DNA of 64,000 nucleotides, from positions 124,001 through 188,000 of the forward strand of contig JAJQGB010000004.1 of NCBI GenBank assembly GCA_021200775.1. The letters are read 5' to 3'. The stretch's first letter is position 1. Every line of letters starts with the position of its first letter. Origin of the DNA: Oscillospiraceae bacterium (GTDB taxonomy: Bacteria; Bacillota; Clostridia; Oscillospirales; Ruminococcaceae). The notes beneath the pieces were generated by a model. The model saw nothing but the letters and a program-made list of their open reading frames with translations, did no database searches and was not told the DNA's origin. The translations under genes were made by a program, and so were the position numbers. Positions 25,850 to 34,788 of the stretch are shown piece after piece.

Positions 25850-25925
25850 GAAGGTATAGCTCAGCTGGTAGAGCACCTGCTTGACGTGCAGGGGGTCATA
25901 GGTTCGAGTCCTATTATCTTCACCA
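25850..25925 (+). tRNA. tRNA-Val (GAC)
   Basis: GAAGGTA pairs with TATCTTC in the acceptor stem. The anticodon arm CCTGC-TTGACGT-GCAGG places GAC at positions 34-36. The T arm carries GGTTCGAGTCC, and the CCA end is encoded. All cloverleaf stems are intact. Confidence 0.95.
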
Positions 25926-25926
25926 C

Positions 25927-25955
25927 AACCGCTTCTTTACGAGGCGGTTTTTATT
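25927..25955 (+). terminator. Terminator after tRNA-Val
   Basis: AACCGC at 25927-25932 pairs with GCGGTT at 25944-25949 and runs into TTTTTATTTT. Confidence 0.8.
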
Positions 25956-25979
25956 TTGCAAAAAAAGTATACAAACCAC

Positions 25980-26007
25980 TTGACATTTGCGGATATGGTG
26001 TTATAAT
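25980..26007 (+). promoter_or_regulatory. Promoter of first MarR-ABC operon
   Basis: Consensus TTGACA at 25980-25985 and TATAAT at 26002-26007 with a 16-base spacer. The transcription start would fall inside the palindromic element that follows, an arrangement suited to autorepression. Confidence 0.75.
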
Positions 26008-26008
26008 T

Positions 26009-26039
26009 AGTTGCGAACGCAATCGTTGCGGTTGCAACT
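26009..26039. promoter_or_regulatory. Palindromic candidate MarR operator
   Basis: A 31-base imperfect palindrome, outer arms AGTTGC and GCAACT, built from two overlapping units: TTGCG-AA-CGCAA and GTTGC-GGTT-GCAAC. It begins two bases after the -10 box and ends 23 bases before the MarR start. I infer that it binds the adjacent MarR protein. Confidence 0.55.
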
Positions 26040-26061
26040 ATTTTTGAAAGGGGAAATCGCC

Positions 26062-26511
26062 TTGCCAAGAATTTTAAGACAAGCGGACGTAATAAGTCGC
26101 TGTGGAAATCTTTTCAGAGCTGACAGAATTCGTGAAAACGAGCTTTGCGAAGGACTTTGTGCGTGGCATTTAGCTTACATTATACCAATAGCCCGCCATC
26201 CGGGAATCTCAGCAGAAGAACTCGGAAGGCATGTTTTCGTAAACAAGAGCAATATTGCAAGGAATCTTGCACATCTTGAAGAGGACGGCTTTATAACCCG
26301 TGAACAGTCGAAGACCGACAAGAGAATCCTTTGCTGTTATCCTACGGAAAAGCTCAACGCCGTGCTTCCTGCTGTAATGCAAGCCACTAACGAGTGGAAC
26401 GACTACATCACAGAAGATTTGACTCCGGAAGAAAGGGAGACCTTCGAGTCGTTACTCGCCAAAGTAGCCGACAGAGCAAGAGAATATTATGAGAGGAGAG
26501 ATAAGCAGTGA
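26062..26511 (+). CDS. MarR-family transcriptional regulator
   Basis: A 149-residue winged-helix regulator of the MarR type. The recognition region is around residues 50-85 (VNKSNIARNLAHLEEDG) and the wing follows (TKTDKRI-like SKTDKRILCCY). I place the start at TTG 26062, eight bases after AAAGGGG; the in-frame upstream start at 26011 lies in the operator palindrome. It overlaps the first ABC gene by four bases. MarR proteins usually repress their own operon until a small ligand binds, so it probably controls the two ABC half-transporters. Confidence 0.88.
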   Translation: MPRILRQADVISRCGNLFRADRIRENELCEGLCAWHLAYIIPIARHPGISAEELGRHVFVNKSNIARNLAHLEEDGFITREQSKTDKRILCCYPTEKLNAVLPAVMQATNEWNDYITEDLTPEERETFESLLAKVADRAREYYERRDKQ

Positions 26512-28232
26512 AGCTGATTATGCGTTATCTTAAGCCTCTCAAAGGTTGGCTTGCTATTGTTCTGGTACTGAAATCTCTCGGAACTGTTGCCGAGCTCGCA
26601 CTACCGTACATTCTCAGTTATATTTTGGGAAGCATAGTTGTCCGTGAGGACATCTCGCAGATTCTTTTGTGGGGCGGTCTGATGGTTGTGTTCTCGCTTG
26701 TAGCATGGGGACTGAATGTCACCGCTAATCGCCGTTCCGAGCTTCTAACCAGGACTGCTATAGAGAAGCTCCGTCAGGATTTATTCGAGAAAACAATCCG
26801 TCTTTCTGCCGCCCAGACGGACAAGTTCACAATTGCATCTCTGGAATCGAGAATCACTACTGATACATACAATATCCGTCACTTTTTGGGAACCATGCAA
26901 CGTATGGGCATCAGACAGCCGATAATGCTTATCGGCGGCGTTATCATAACCCTTTTTATGGATGCTCATCTCGCAATCGTCATGATAGCGATGGTTCCGA
27001 TAATCTTTGTGGTCGTCTGCTTTATATCAATGAAGGGCGTTCCACTTTACACCAAAGTCCAGCATTCAGTTGACGGCATGACCAGAGTCGTTCGTGAGGA
27101 TGTTTCCGGGATAAGAGTCATCAAGGCTCTTTCAAAAGAAACCTACGAGCAGAACCGTTATGACGTTACAAACAAGGCTCTTGTCAAGGACGAGAAAAAA
27201 GCAAACATCACGATGGGTCTTGTCAACCCGATTATGACACTTTCGATGAACCTTGGTATTGTAGTAGTCGTAGTTCTGGCGGCATACAGAATTCAAGGCG
27301 GAACTTCAGCTCCGGAAACGGTAATCGCCTTCATGCAGTACTTCACCCTCATTTCAAACGCACTGATGGGTGTGACGAGACTTTTCGTCATGTTCACGAA
27401 AGCTGAAGCTTCCTCAAAGCGTGTCGACGAAATTCTCTTCTGCGAGGAAGACTTGCAGGTTGCCGATAAATCTCAATACCCTGATATAACAACCGACAAG
27501 CACATCGTCTTCAAGAATGTTTCGTTCTCGTATGAAGGCAAGAAAAATAATCTCGAAAACATCAATCTTGAAGTAGAACGTGGCGGAACTTTAGGTGTAA
27601 TTGGCGCCACTGGTAGCGGCAAATCAACGCTAATCAAGCTCCTCATGCGCTTCTACGATGTTTCAGAGGGTGCAATCTACATAGATGGTGAAGACATCAG
27701 AACCATTCCGAAGGAAAAGCTTTACACTCTCTTCGGCAGTGCAATGCAAAACGACTTTTTGTATGCAGATACAGTTGAAGAGAATATCCGCTTCGGCAGA
27801 AATCTCACGCATGAAGAAATAGTCGAAGCCGCAAAGATAGCTCAGGCGGATGATTTCATCTCCGCAAAGAAAGACGGCTACGACAGCGTTCTTGCTGTTA
27901 AAGGCGCGAATCTTTCCGGCGGACAGAAGCAGAGAGTTCTTATCTCACGTGCCGTTGCCACAAAACCTGATATTCTGATATTGGACGACAGCTCCTCAGC
28001 ACTCGACTACAAGACCGATGCAAATCTCAGAAAAGCTCTCGCAGAAAATATCCACAATTCAACGGTTATCACCGTAGCACAAAGAGTTTCGTCCGTCAAG
28101 AGCTGTGATAAGATTCTAGTTCTTGATGACGGAGAAATCATCGGTTACGGTACTCACGACGAGCTTATGGAAAACTGCACTGAGTACCGTGAGATAAGCG
28201 AATCACAGATGGGAGGCGGTTTCGTTGAATAG
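26508..28232 (+). CDS. ABC exporter half-transporter, subunit 1 (MarR operon 1)
   Basis: A 574-residue exporter-type ABC protein with an N-terminal six-helix membrane domain (about residues 1-310) and a C-terminal ATPase. The ATPase has Walker A GATGSGKST, signature LSGGQKQR, and Walker B ILILDDSSSALD. The residue after the Walker B Asp is Asp instead of the catalytic Glu, so this site is probably the degenerate one of a heterodimer. The partner at 28225 has a normal Glu. The gene starts with GTG inside the marR stop (GTGA). Drug or lipid export is the family default; the substrate is unknown. Confidence 0.9.
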   Translation: MKLIMRYLKPLKGWLAIVLVLKSLGTVAELALPYILSYILGSIVVREDISQILLWGGLMVVFSLVAWGLNVTANRRSELLTRTAIEKLRQDLFEKTIRLSAAQTDKFTIASLESRITTDTYNIRHFLGTMQRMGIRQPIMLIGGVIITLFMDAHLAIVMIAMVPIIFVVVCFISMKGVPLYTKVQHSVDGMTRVVREDVSGIRVIKALSKETYEQNRYDVTNKALVKDEKKANITMGLVNPIMTLSMNLGIVVVVVLAAYRIQGGTSAPETVIAFMQYFTLISNALMGVTRLFVMFTKAEASSKRVDEILFCEEDLQVADKSQYPDITTDKHIVFKNVSFSYEGKKNNLENINLEVERGGTLGVIGATGSGKSTLIKLLMRFYDVSEGAIYIDGEDIRTIPKEKLYTLFGSAMQNDFLYADTVEENIRFGRNLTHEEIVEAAKIAQADDFISAKKDGYDSVLAVKGANLSGGQKQRVLISRAVATKPDILILDDSSSALDYKTDANLRKALAENIHNSTVITVAQRVSSVKSCDKILVLDDGEIIGYGTHDELMENCTEYREISESQMGGGFVE

Positions 28233-30063
28233 GCTACAGAATGACATAAAAGGCGGGTCGAAAAAGGGTGAGACCCAGAAGCTCGACAAGAAGACCCGTA
28301 ACGGCGTTCTTCTCAGACTATCGAAATACATCCTCCAGCATAAATTTCTCTTTGCGGTAGCGATTGTCCTGACACTTGTCTCGAATCAGCTTGCACTCAT
28401 GGGACCACAGTTCTCTGGTGATGCTATAGATGCTATGGCTTCTGCAGGTAATGTTGATTTCGATGCTGTCTGGCAGAATGTCATATATATGCTCGTTTGC
28501 TACGTCGTTTCGGCTGTTCTTTCCTACGCAATGTCGGTTCTGATGATTCACATCAGTCAGAAGATAGTCTACACAATGCGCCGTGAGCTCTTCGAGAAGC
28601 TTACAAACCTTCCGATTGGCTATTTCGACACACATCCCGCCGGCGACATGATAAGTCGTATTTCCTACGATATTGATACTGTAAACACATCTCTTTCTAC
28701 CGATTTGGTTCAGGTTCTGACGAGCATCTATACGGTTGTCGGCTCACTCATATTCATGTGGCAAATCTCGAAGCCACTTATCATCGTGTTCGTGATAACC
28801 GTCCCAATTTCGGTCATCATGACACAGTATCGCTCGAAAAAAGTTCGTCCGCTGTTCCATAAGCGCTCATCCGAACTGGGAGAGCTCAACGGCTACGCCG
28901 AGGAAATGCTTTCCGGAGGAAGAACGATATCTGCATACGGAATGGAGAAGGAAATCTCCTCACGCTTCGGCAAGAGAAACAAGCAAGCTATGGACGCAGA
29001 CTACACGGCGGAATACTATGGTGCACTCTTGGGACCGTCGGTCGGACTTGTCAACAACCTGTCTTTGTCGCTCATAATGATTCTCGGCGGAATAATGTAC
29101 ATGTTTTCAAGCTCAGGAGCTGTTAAGGAAGCATCGCTCTTCTTCATTACTCTCGGCGGTGTTGCAAAGTTTGTCCAGTATTCAAGAAAGTTTGCAGGAC
29201 CTATAAACGAATTTGCACAGATAATGAACGAGTTTCAGTCAGCATTCTCGGCGGCTGAACGTGTATTCAGAATCCTGGATGAAAATCCCGAGCCGGCAGA
29301 TTCTCCCGATGCCTTGCCTTTAAATGAAGTAGAGGGCGACGTTGAACTGAAAGACATCACCTTCAGCTACACAAAGGGCAGAACAATCCTTAAAAATATC
29401 GATATCTCAGCCGAGCAGGGAAAGACTATCGCCATAGTCGGACCCACCGGAGCAGGCAAGACAACCATAATCAATCTTCTGATGCGTTTCTACGAGCCTG
29501 ACAGCGGCGAAATCACTGTCGATGGAACCGAGATTCACGACCTCAAACGAAGTGATTTAAGACGAGCTTACACGATGGTTTTACAGGACACCTGGCTCTT
29601 CGGCGGAACCATCTATGAAAATATCGCCTATGGTAAAGAAGACGCAACCATGGAGGAAGTCAGGGAAGCCGCACGTGCCGCAAAGATGGAATCGTATATC
29701 GAGAGACTCACGAATGGTTATGACACAATCATTTCCGACGACGGCGTAAACATCTCGAAAGGTCAGCGCCAGCTTATAACGATTGCAAGAGCTATGCTCA
29801 TGAATGAGAAAACCCACATGCTAATCTTAGATGAAGCCACATCAAACGTCGACTCCCGTACCGAGATTCTCATTCAGGAAGCCATGAAAAAGCTTATGAA
29901 CGGCAAGACATCGTTCGTAATCGCACACAGACTCTCGACAATCCGGAACGCCGACATGATTCTTGTGCTACAGCATGGCGAAATCACCGAATGTGGAACC
30001 CATGACGAGCTTATGCAAAGAGGCGGCTTCTATGCGACTCTTTATAACTCGCAGTTTGTCTGA
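28225..30063 (+). CDS. ABC exporter half-transporter, subunit 2 (MarR operon 1)
   Basis: A 612-residue exporter with a ~35-residue charged N-terminal extension before the six-helix domain. The ATPase domain has Walker A GPTGAGKTT, Q-loop VLQDTWLFGG and Walker B MLILDEATSNVD with the catalytic Glu. The signature motif reads ISKGQRQ, with Lys replacing the second Ser/Gly of LSGGQ, a common change in heterodimeric exporters. It starts at TTG, overlapping subunit 1 by eight bases, with GGGAGGCGG upstream. The two subunits together should form one canonical and one degenerate ATP site, as in BmrCD-type pumps. Confidence 0.9.
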   Translation: MNRLQNDIKGGSKKGETQKLDKKTRNGVLLRLSKYILQHKFLFAVAIVLTLVSNQLALMGPQFSGDAIDAMASAGNVDFDAVWQNVIYMLVCYVVSAVLSYAMSVLMIHISQKIVYTMRRELFEKLTNLPIGYFDTHPAGDMISRISYDIDTVNTSLSTDLVQVLTSIYTVVGSLIFMWQISKPLIIVFVITVPISVIMTQYRSKKVRPLFHKRSSELGELNGYAEEMLSGGRTISAYGMEKEISSRFGKRNKQAMDADYTAEYYGALLGPSVGLVNNLSLSLIMILGGIMYMFSSSGAVKEASLFFITLGGVAKFVQYSRKFAGPINEFAQIMNEFQSAFSAAERVFRILDENPEPADSPDALPLNEVEGDVELKDITFSYTKGRTILKNIDISAEQGKTIAIVGPTGAGKTTIINLLMRFYEPDSGEITVDGTEIHDLKRSDLRRAYTMVLQDTWLFGGTIYENIAYGKEDATMEEVREAARAAKMESYIERLTNGYDTIISDDGVNISKGQRQLITIARAMLMNEKTHMLILDEATSNVDSRTEILIQEAMKKLMNGKTSFVIAHRLSTIRNADMILVLQHGEITECGTHDELMQRGGFYATLYNSQFV

Positions 30064-30070
30064 TTATCTC

Positions 30071-30099
30071 TTGCAAACTCTCCCCAAATCGTGTATAAT
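30071..30099 (+). promoter_or_regulatory. Promoter of HAD phosphatase gene
   Basis: TTGCAA at 30071-30076 and TATAAT at 30094-30099 with a 17-base spacer, just after the ABC stop codon. Confidence 0.65.
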
Positions 30100-30131
30100 A
30101 GCAGTTACAGATTATTCGGGAGGGAATGTAC

Positions 30132-30836
30132 TTGATAAAAGCAGTGGTATTCGACGTCGGAAGAACACTGATGGAATACATAGATATGCCAAACACCTGG
30201 CTTGACTACTACGGACCTGCACTTCATCACGTCAGGGAGGTTCTGAATCTTCCAATAAGCGATGAAGAGCTTGAAAAGTCGATAGAAATATATCGTTCCT
30301 ACAGTCCGCAAATCAAGCCACGTGAAAAGGATTTTACGCCGGAGGAGATTTTCTCGGACGTGACGAAGGACTGGAACTGTGATTTTAATCTTTCAGACGT
30401 AATAAGAGAATTTTTCGCCCACATGAACCTGAAGCCATATATTTATCCGGACTCGGTGCCAATACTGAAAAAGCTCCGTGAGGATGGTTATATCGTCTGT
30501 ACTCTGACTGACGTCGCAACCGGTATGCCGGACGAGCTTCACAAGAGTTATTTTGCGGAATTACTGCCGTATTTCGATATGTACGTATCGTCAATCACCT
30601 GCGGCTATCGCAAGTCATCTCCCAAAGGTCTTGAAATAATCGCAGAGCATTATAATCTGTTACCTGACGAGATGGTTATGATAGGTGATGAGCCGAAGGA
30701 CATTCTTACTGCCAAGCGCTTTGACTGTCCTTCGATTTTGATAGACAGAGCAGGCGAGAAGCCGGATTTCGGACAGGAATATTCGGTGTCCAATCTGAAC
30801 GAGTTTTACAAGATTCTTAGGGAAGAACTCAAATAA
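30132..30836 (+). CDS. HAD-superfamily hydrolase
   Basis: A 234-residue haloacid dehalogenase-type protein, probably a phosphatase acting on a small metabolite. Motif I reads FDVGRTL: the nucleophile Asp8 is present, but the second Asp that normally follows two residues later is Gly. Motif II (CTLTD), the Lys of motif III (KSSPKG) and the acidic motif IV (MIGDEPKDI) are in place. I prefer TTG at 30132, eight bases after GGGAGG, to the ATG at 30126 that almost touches it. It has its own promoter and lies before the alaS T-box. The substrate is unknown. Confidence 0.78.
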   Translation: MIKAVVFDVGRTLMEYIDMPNTWLDYYGPALHHVREVLNLPISDEELEKSIEIYRSYSPQIKPREKDFTPEEIFSDVTKDWNCDFNLSDVIREFFAHMNLKPYIYPDSVPILKKLREDGYIVCTLTDVATGMPDELHKSYFAELLPYFDMYVSSITCGYRKSSPKGLEIIAEHYNLLPDEMVMIGDEPKDILTAKRFDCPSILIDRAGEKPDFGQEYSVSNLNEFYKILREELK

Positions 30837-30852
30837 AACTTTTTCAAAAAGG

Positions 30853-30881
30853 TTGACAAGCGGGAAAAAAGCGAATATAAT
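30853..30881 (+). promoter_or_regulatory. Promoter of alaS
   Basis: TTGACA at 30853-30858 and TATAAT at 30876-30881 with a 17-base spacer, placing the transcript start at the beginning of the T-box leader. Confidence 0.8.
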
Positions 30882-30887
30882 TGTCTT

Positions 30888-31118
30888 TGGTTAAAGGCGT
30901 TGAAGGGAATGACTGCGAAAACCGCAACTAAGAGAGCGAACGGTCGGTGCGAGTTCGTGTGCGGATGCAGGTGCTCCCCCTGAGCTTTGCGGAAAACCGC
31001 AACGGTCGGCACCGTTACAGCCATATGAGATTATGCAGGACTTTCTTGCATAATAAAATTGGGTGGTACAGCGATTGCCTCGCCCCATGTTTGTGGGTCG
31101 GGGCATATTTATTTGCCT
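30888..31118 (+). promoter_or_regulatory. T-box leader controlling alaS
   Basis: The conserved T-box sequence TGGGTGGTACAGCG is at 31060-31073. It is followed by a terminator in which TGCCTCGCCCCA pairs with TGGGTCGGGGCA (about 31077-31105) before a T-rich tail. Upstream is a long Stem I region, with GGGA near 30905 pairing with TCCC near 30976, and a hairpin TGCGG-AAAA-CCGCA at about 30988-31002. A GCT at 30973-30975, just before the closing strand of Stem I, is the likely Ala specifier codon. Uncharged tRNA-Ala would stabilise the antiterminator and allow alaS expression. Confidence 0.9.
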
Positions 31119-31146
31119 ATAAAAAGAATCTGAAAGGAAGATGTTT

Positions 31147-33804
31147 ATGAAATGGATGGGGCTCAATGAGCTTCGGGAGAGCTATCTTAAATTCTTTGAG
31201 TCGAAGGGATGCCTTCGCCATAAGAGCTATTCTCTGGTGCCCCAGAACGACAAGAGCGTTCTTCTCATAATTGCAGGTATGGCTCCTTTGAAGCCGTATT
31301 TCACCGGTCAGGAGGTTCCTCCTAGAACCAGAATGACAACCTGCCAGAAGTGCATAAGAACCAACGATATTGAAAACGTAGGAAAGACCGCACGTCACGG
31401 AACCTTCTTTGAAATGCTCGGTAACTTCTCGTTCGGCGATTATTTCAAGGAAGAAGCCATCACTTGGGCATGGGAGTACGTCACGAAAGTACTCGAAATC
31501 CCTGAGGACAAGCTTTACGTAACCGTCTATGAAGATGATGACGAAGCCGAGAAAATCTGGCATGAAAAAGCCGGAGTCCCGATGGACAGAATCTATCGAA
31601 TGGACAAGGAAGACAACTTCTGGGAAGCAGGAGTCGACGGTCCTTGTGGACCTTGTTCAGAAATCTACTTCGACCGTGGACCGGAATACGGTTGCGGCAA
31701 GCCCGATTGCCACGTCGGCTGTGATTGCGACAGATATATGGAGTTCTGGAACCTCGTATTTACTCAGTATGAGCGCCACGAAGACGGAACATACACTCCT
31801 CTAGCTCAGAAGAATATTGACACCGGTATGGGTCTTGAAAGACTTGCCGTACTTATGCAGGGTGTTGATTCCATTTTTGATGTCGATACCATCAAGGCAG
31901 TAAGAGATCAGATCTGTGAAATTGCCGGCTGTGAGTACGGCGTAGACCACAAGAAGGACGTATCTATAAGAGTCATCACCGACCATATAAGAGCTGTTAC
32001 ATTCATGGCTTCCGACGGAATTCTTCCTTCAAACGAAGGTAGAGGCTATGTAATGCGCAGGCTCTTAAGACGTGCAGTAAGGCATGGAAAGCTTCTAGGA
32101 ATTAATGGTCTGTTCCTTAAAGACCTTGTCAAGACCGTTGTCGATTCTTCAAAGTCCGAGTATAACGAGCTCGAAGATAAGTACGACTACATTGAAAAGC
32201 TCCTCACAAACGAAGAAAAGAACTTCAATGCCACTATTGACAGAGGAATGGGAATTCTTAACGGCTATATTGATGAGCTTGAAGCAAACGGCGAGACAGT
32301 TCTCGACGGCAAAAAGTGCTTCACTCTTTCCGATACCTACGGCTTCCCAATTGATTTGACAAGAGAAATCCTTGAAGAAAAGGGTCTTGAATGTGACGAA
32401 GAGGGTTACGAAGAAGCCCTTAAACATCAGAAGGAAACCGCAAGAGCCGCCAGAGGCGACTCAAAGTACATGGGCGCCGACGAAACCATCTTCCACAAGA
32501 TGCCGAAAGAATATTCAACCGAATTTGTCGGTTACGAGACATTGAGCGCTCACTCAACTATCGATTATATTGCTAATGACGAAGAGCTCCTCGAATATGC
32601 CGGAATCGGCGACGAGGTCTATATCGTTTCAAAAGTATCTCCGTTCTACGCTGAAAGCGGCGGACAGGTAGGAGACAGGGGAGTAATCACCACTAAAACT
32701 GGCAAGTGCGAAGTACTTGACACTACAAAGGCTGTCGGCGGAAAGATTGCCCACAAGGCTAAAGTCGTCGACGGTGCAATCGAAGTCGGCGAAGAAGCTG
32801 ATTTTGAGGTCGATGCAAATTACCGTATGGCTGTAAGGAGAAATCACTCCAGTGCACATCTCTTGCAGGCGGCTCTGAGAAAAGTTCTCGGAGACCATGT
32901 TCATCAGGCTGGACAACTTGTCGACAGCGAAAGACTCAGATTCGACTTCTCCCACTTCTCAGCAATGACAAAGGAAGAAATCTCTGAAGTCGAGAAGCTC
33001 GTAAACACATGGATTCTTTCAAACATGGATGTCACAACCGAGGTAATGCCGATAGCCGAAGCCCAGAAGCTCGGTGCAATGGCACTGTTCGGAGAAAAAT
33101 ACGGCGAAACCGTAAGAGTCGTAAAAATGGGAACTGCTAACGAAACCGCATCCCTTGAATTCTGCGGAGGAACCCACCTTGACAACACTTCTCAGGCTGG
33201 ACTTTTCAAGATTGTGAGTGAGTCGTCCGTTGCCGCAGGTGTAAGAAGAATCGAAGCCGTAACCGGTTGGGGAGTTTTGGAGCTCATGTCTAAGGAAACC
33301 GCCCAGATTAACGAAGCGGCGGCATCTCTGAAGCTCAGTAATCCATCGGATCTAGTTATGAAGTGCAAGGGCATTTCGGAGGAAGTTCACACTCTCGAAA
33401 AAGAGAATGAGAAGCTCCATGCGGTTATGGCTGAGATAAGAGCTGACAGTGTCCTTACAAACGGTGAAGAGCTTAACGGCTTGAATGTATATCACGCCAA
33501 GTTTGACGGCTTGAAGCCGGATGATATAAGACTTATTGCTGAAATGGTAAGAGACAAGGCTCCGAATAATGTCTGTGTTATCGCTTGCGTAAATGGTACT
33601 ACCGGCAACCTGGCAGTGTCCTGCGGCAAGGAAGCTATAGCTAAAGGCGTAGTTGCCGGAAAGCTTGCTGGAAAGGTTGCTTCTCTCACCGGCGGCAAGG
33701 GTGGAGGAAGACCCGATTCTGCAATGGCAGGAGTAGGAGACACCAATAAGATTGATGTTGCTTTGTCACAGGTTGCAGAAGTTGTATCTGAATTCATAAA
33801 ATGA
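31147..33804 (+). CDS. alaS: Alanyl-tRNA synthetase
   Basis: AlaS charges tRNA-Ala. The protein, about 885 residues, has the class II catalytic core (residues 1-240, with motif 2 around RTNDIENVGKTARH), the tRNA-recognition domain, and the editing domain with HSSAHLLQAAL and the zinc ligands CGGTH. A glycine-rich C-terminal C-Ala domain follows, with GGKGGGRPDSAMAG. I choose ATG 31147, eight bases after AAAGGAAG; an ATG six bases earlier is too close to the ribosome site. It is regulated by the T-box. The HIT protein gene follows after 18 bases. Confidence 0.97.
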   Translation: MKWMGLNELRESYLKFFESKGCLRHKSYSLVPQNDKSVLLIIAGMAPLKPYFTGQEVPPRTRMTTCQKCIRTNDIENVGKTARHGTFFEMLGNFSFGDYFKEEAITWAWEYVTKVLEIPEDKLYVTVYEDDDEAEKIWHEKAGVPMDRIYRMDKEDNFWEAGVDGPCGPCSEIYFDRGPEYGCGKPDCHVGCDCDRYMEFWNLVFTQYERHEDGTYTPLAQKNIDTGMGLERLAVLMQGVDSIFDVDTIKAVRDQICEIAGCEYGVDHKKDVSIRVITDHIRAVTFMASDGILPSNEGRGYVMRRLLRRAVRHGKLLGINGLFLKDLVKTVVDSSKSEYNELEDKYDYIEKLLTNEEKNFNATIDRGMGILNGYIDELEANGETVLDGKKCFTLSDTYGFPIDLTREILEEKGLECDEEGYEEALKHQKETARAARGDSKYMGADETIFHKMPKEYSTEFVGYETLSAHSTIDYIANDEELLEYAGIGDEVYIVSKVSPFYAESGGQVGDRGVITTKTGKCEVLDTTKAVGGKIAHKAKVVDGAIEVGEEADFEVDANYRMAVRRNHSSAHLLQAALRKVLGDHVHQAGQLVDSERLRFDFSHFSAMTKEEISEVEKLVNTWILSNMDVTTEVMPIAEAQKLGAMALFGEKYGETVRVVKMGTANETASLEFCGGTHLDNTSQAGLFKIVSESSVAAGVRRIEAVTGWGVLELMSKETAQINEAAASLKLSNPSDLVMKCKGISEEVHTLEKENEKLHAVMAEIRADSVLTNGEELNGLNVYHAKFDGLKPDDIRLIAEMVRDKAPNNVCVIACVNGTTGNLAVSCGKEAIAKGVVAGKLAGKVASLTGGKGGGRPDSAMAGVGDTNKIDVALSQVAEVVSEFIK

Positions 33805-33822
33805 TAGAAAGGATAGTGCGAA

Positions 33823-34164
33823 ATGTCAGATTGTTTGTTTTGCAAAATCATAAGCGGCGAAGTTCCTTCAACGAAGGTTTTTGAAAACGAATACGTTTAT
33901 GCCTTCAAGGACATATCGCCGGTAGCTCCTGTTCATGTTCTCTTCGTCCCGAAGGAGCATATCTCCGGAGTAAGTGCAATCACTCCCGAAAACAGTGCAG
34001 TTGTCGCAAAGATTTACGAGGCTATTGCTGAGTATGCTCATTCTATAGGACTCGACGAGAGCGGCTACAGAGTCGTATCAAACTGTGGCGAGTCTGCTGG
34101 TCAGACGGTCATGCATCTGCATTTCCATCTATTGGGCGGTGCAAAATTAGGAGGAATGGTCTGA
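33823..34164 (+). CDS. HIT-family nucleotide hydrolase (HinT-like)
   Basis: A 113-residue HIT protein of the HinT branch, which hydrolyses nucleoside phosphoramidates such as AMP-lysine and aminoacyl-adenylate by-products. It has the N-terminal CLFCKIISGEVPS cysteines and the catalytic triad motif HLHFHLLGG at the C-terminus. It follows alaS closely and is probably co-transcribed, which fits its proposed role in clearing adenylates made by aminoacyl-tRNA synthetases (family knowledge, not shown here). Confidence 0.92.
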   Translation: MSDCLFCKIISGEVPSTKVFENEYVYAFKDISPVAPVHVLFVPKEHISGVSAITPENSAVVAKIYEAIAEYAHSIGLDESGYRVVSNCGESAGQTVMHLHFHLLGGAKLGGMV

Positions 34165-34181
34165 GGCTAGCCTCAAAGACC
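34158..34181 (+). terminator. Hairpin after the HIT gene
   Basis: GGTCT-GAGG...CCTC-AA-AGACC folds around a perfect 14-base palindrome TGAGGCTAGCCTCA (34162-34175) overlapping the HIT stop codon. A T run lies about 13 bases downstream, so it is a weak terminator candidate at best. Confidence 0.4.
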
Positions 34182-34219
34182 TTGTATTGAGAAATTTTTT
34201 CTAGAAAGGAAAATGTATC

Positions 34220-34780
34220 ATGGAAACAAACGCAAAGTCCAAGTCCTATACGCTTAACGTCGCCGGACTGACGAGGGAGTTGCCTCTGTGCGAGGTAAAC
34301 GAGCATCTTGACATCGCCGCTTTCATAATGTTCTCGGATGTTGAGCTGACGGTTGCCTGCGCCAAGGAGCTCGTCAAGAAGATTCCCGAGTGCGATGTCA
34401 TTATCACCGCAGAGTCGAAGGGAATTCCGCTTGCCTACGAAATGGCACGTGAAATCGGTGACAGTGTAACCTACATTGTCGCAAGAAAGATGGCAAAGCT
34501 CTACATGCGTAATCCCATTTCTGTAGACGTCAAGTCCATCACCACTGCATCTTCCCAGAAGCTCTGGCTCGACCAGAACGAAGCAAATTTCATGAAGGGT
34601 AAGAGAGTCCTCATCGTCGACGATGTAATCTCTACCGGTGAATCCCTTGAAGCTGTCCACAAGCTCGTAGAGTATGCCGGAGGAAATATCGTCGGACAGT
34701 GCGCAGTTCTTGCTGAAGGCGATGCCGCCGATAGAACTGATATATTCTTCCTCGAAAAGCTTCCGCTGTTCCCTAAGTGA
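34220..34780 (+). CDS. Adenine/xanthine-type phosphoribosyltransferase
   Basis: A 186-residue type I phosphoribosyltransferase. The PRPP-binding motif VLIVDDVISTGES lies around residues 130-142. ITAESKGIPLA and the VARKMAKLYM flexible-loop region resemble adenine phosphoribosyltransferase, which salvages adenine with PRPP to AMP. The usual APRT loop sequence (RKPGKLP) is only partly matched, so xanthine or another purine base, or a regulatory PRT, is possible. GAAAGGAAA precedes the ATG. It would work with the nucleoside phosphorylases at 20.9-24.6 kb in base recycling. Confidence 0.78.
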   Translation: METNAKSKSYTLNVAGLTRELPLCEVNEHLDIAAFIMFSDVELTVACAKELVKKIPECDVIITAESKGIPLAYEMAREIGDSVTYIVARKMAKLYMRNPISVDVKSITTASSQKLWLDQNEANFMKGKRVLIVDDVISTGESLEAVHKLVEYAGGNIVGQCAVLAEGDAADRTDIFFLEKLPLFPK

Positions 34781-34788
34781 TTTTTACA

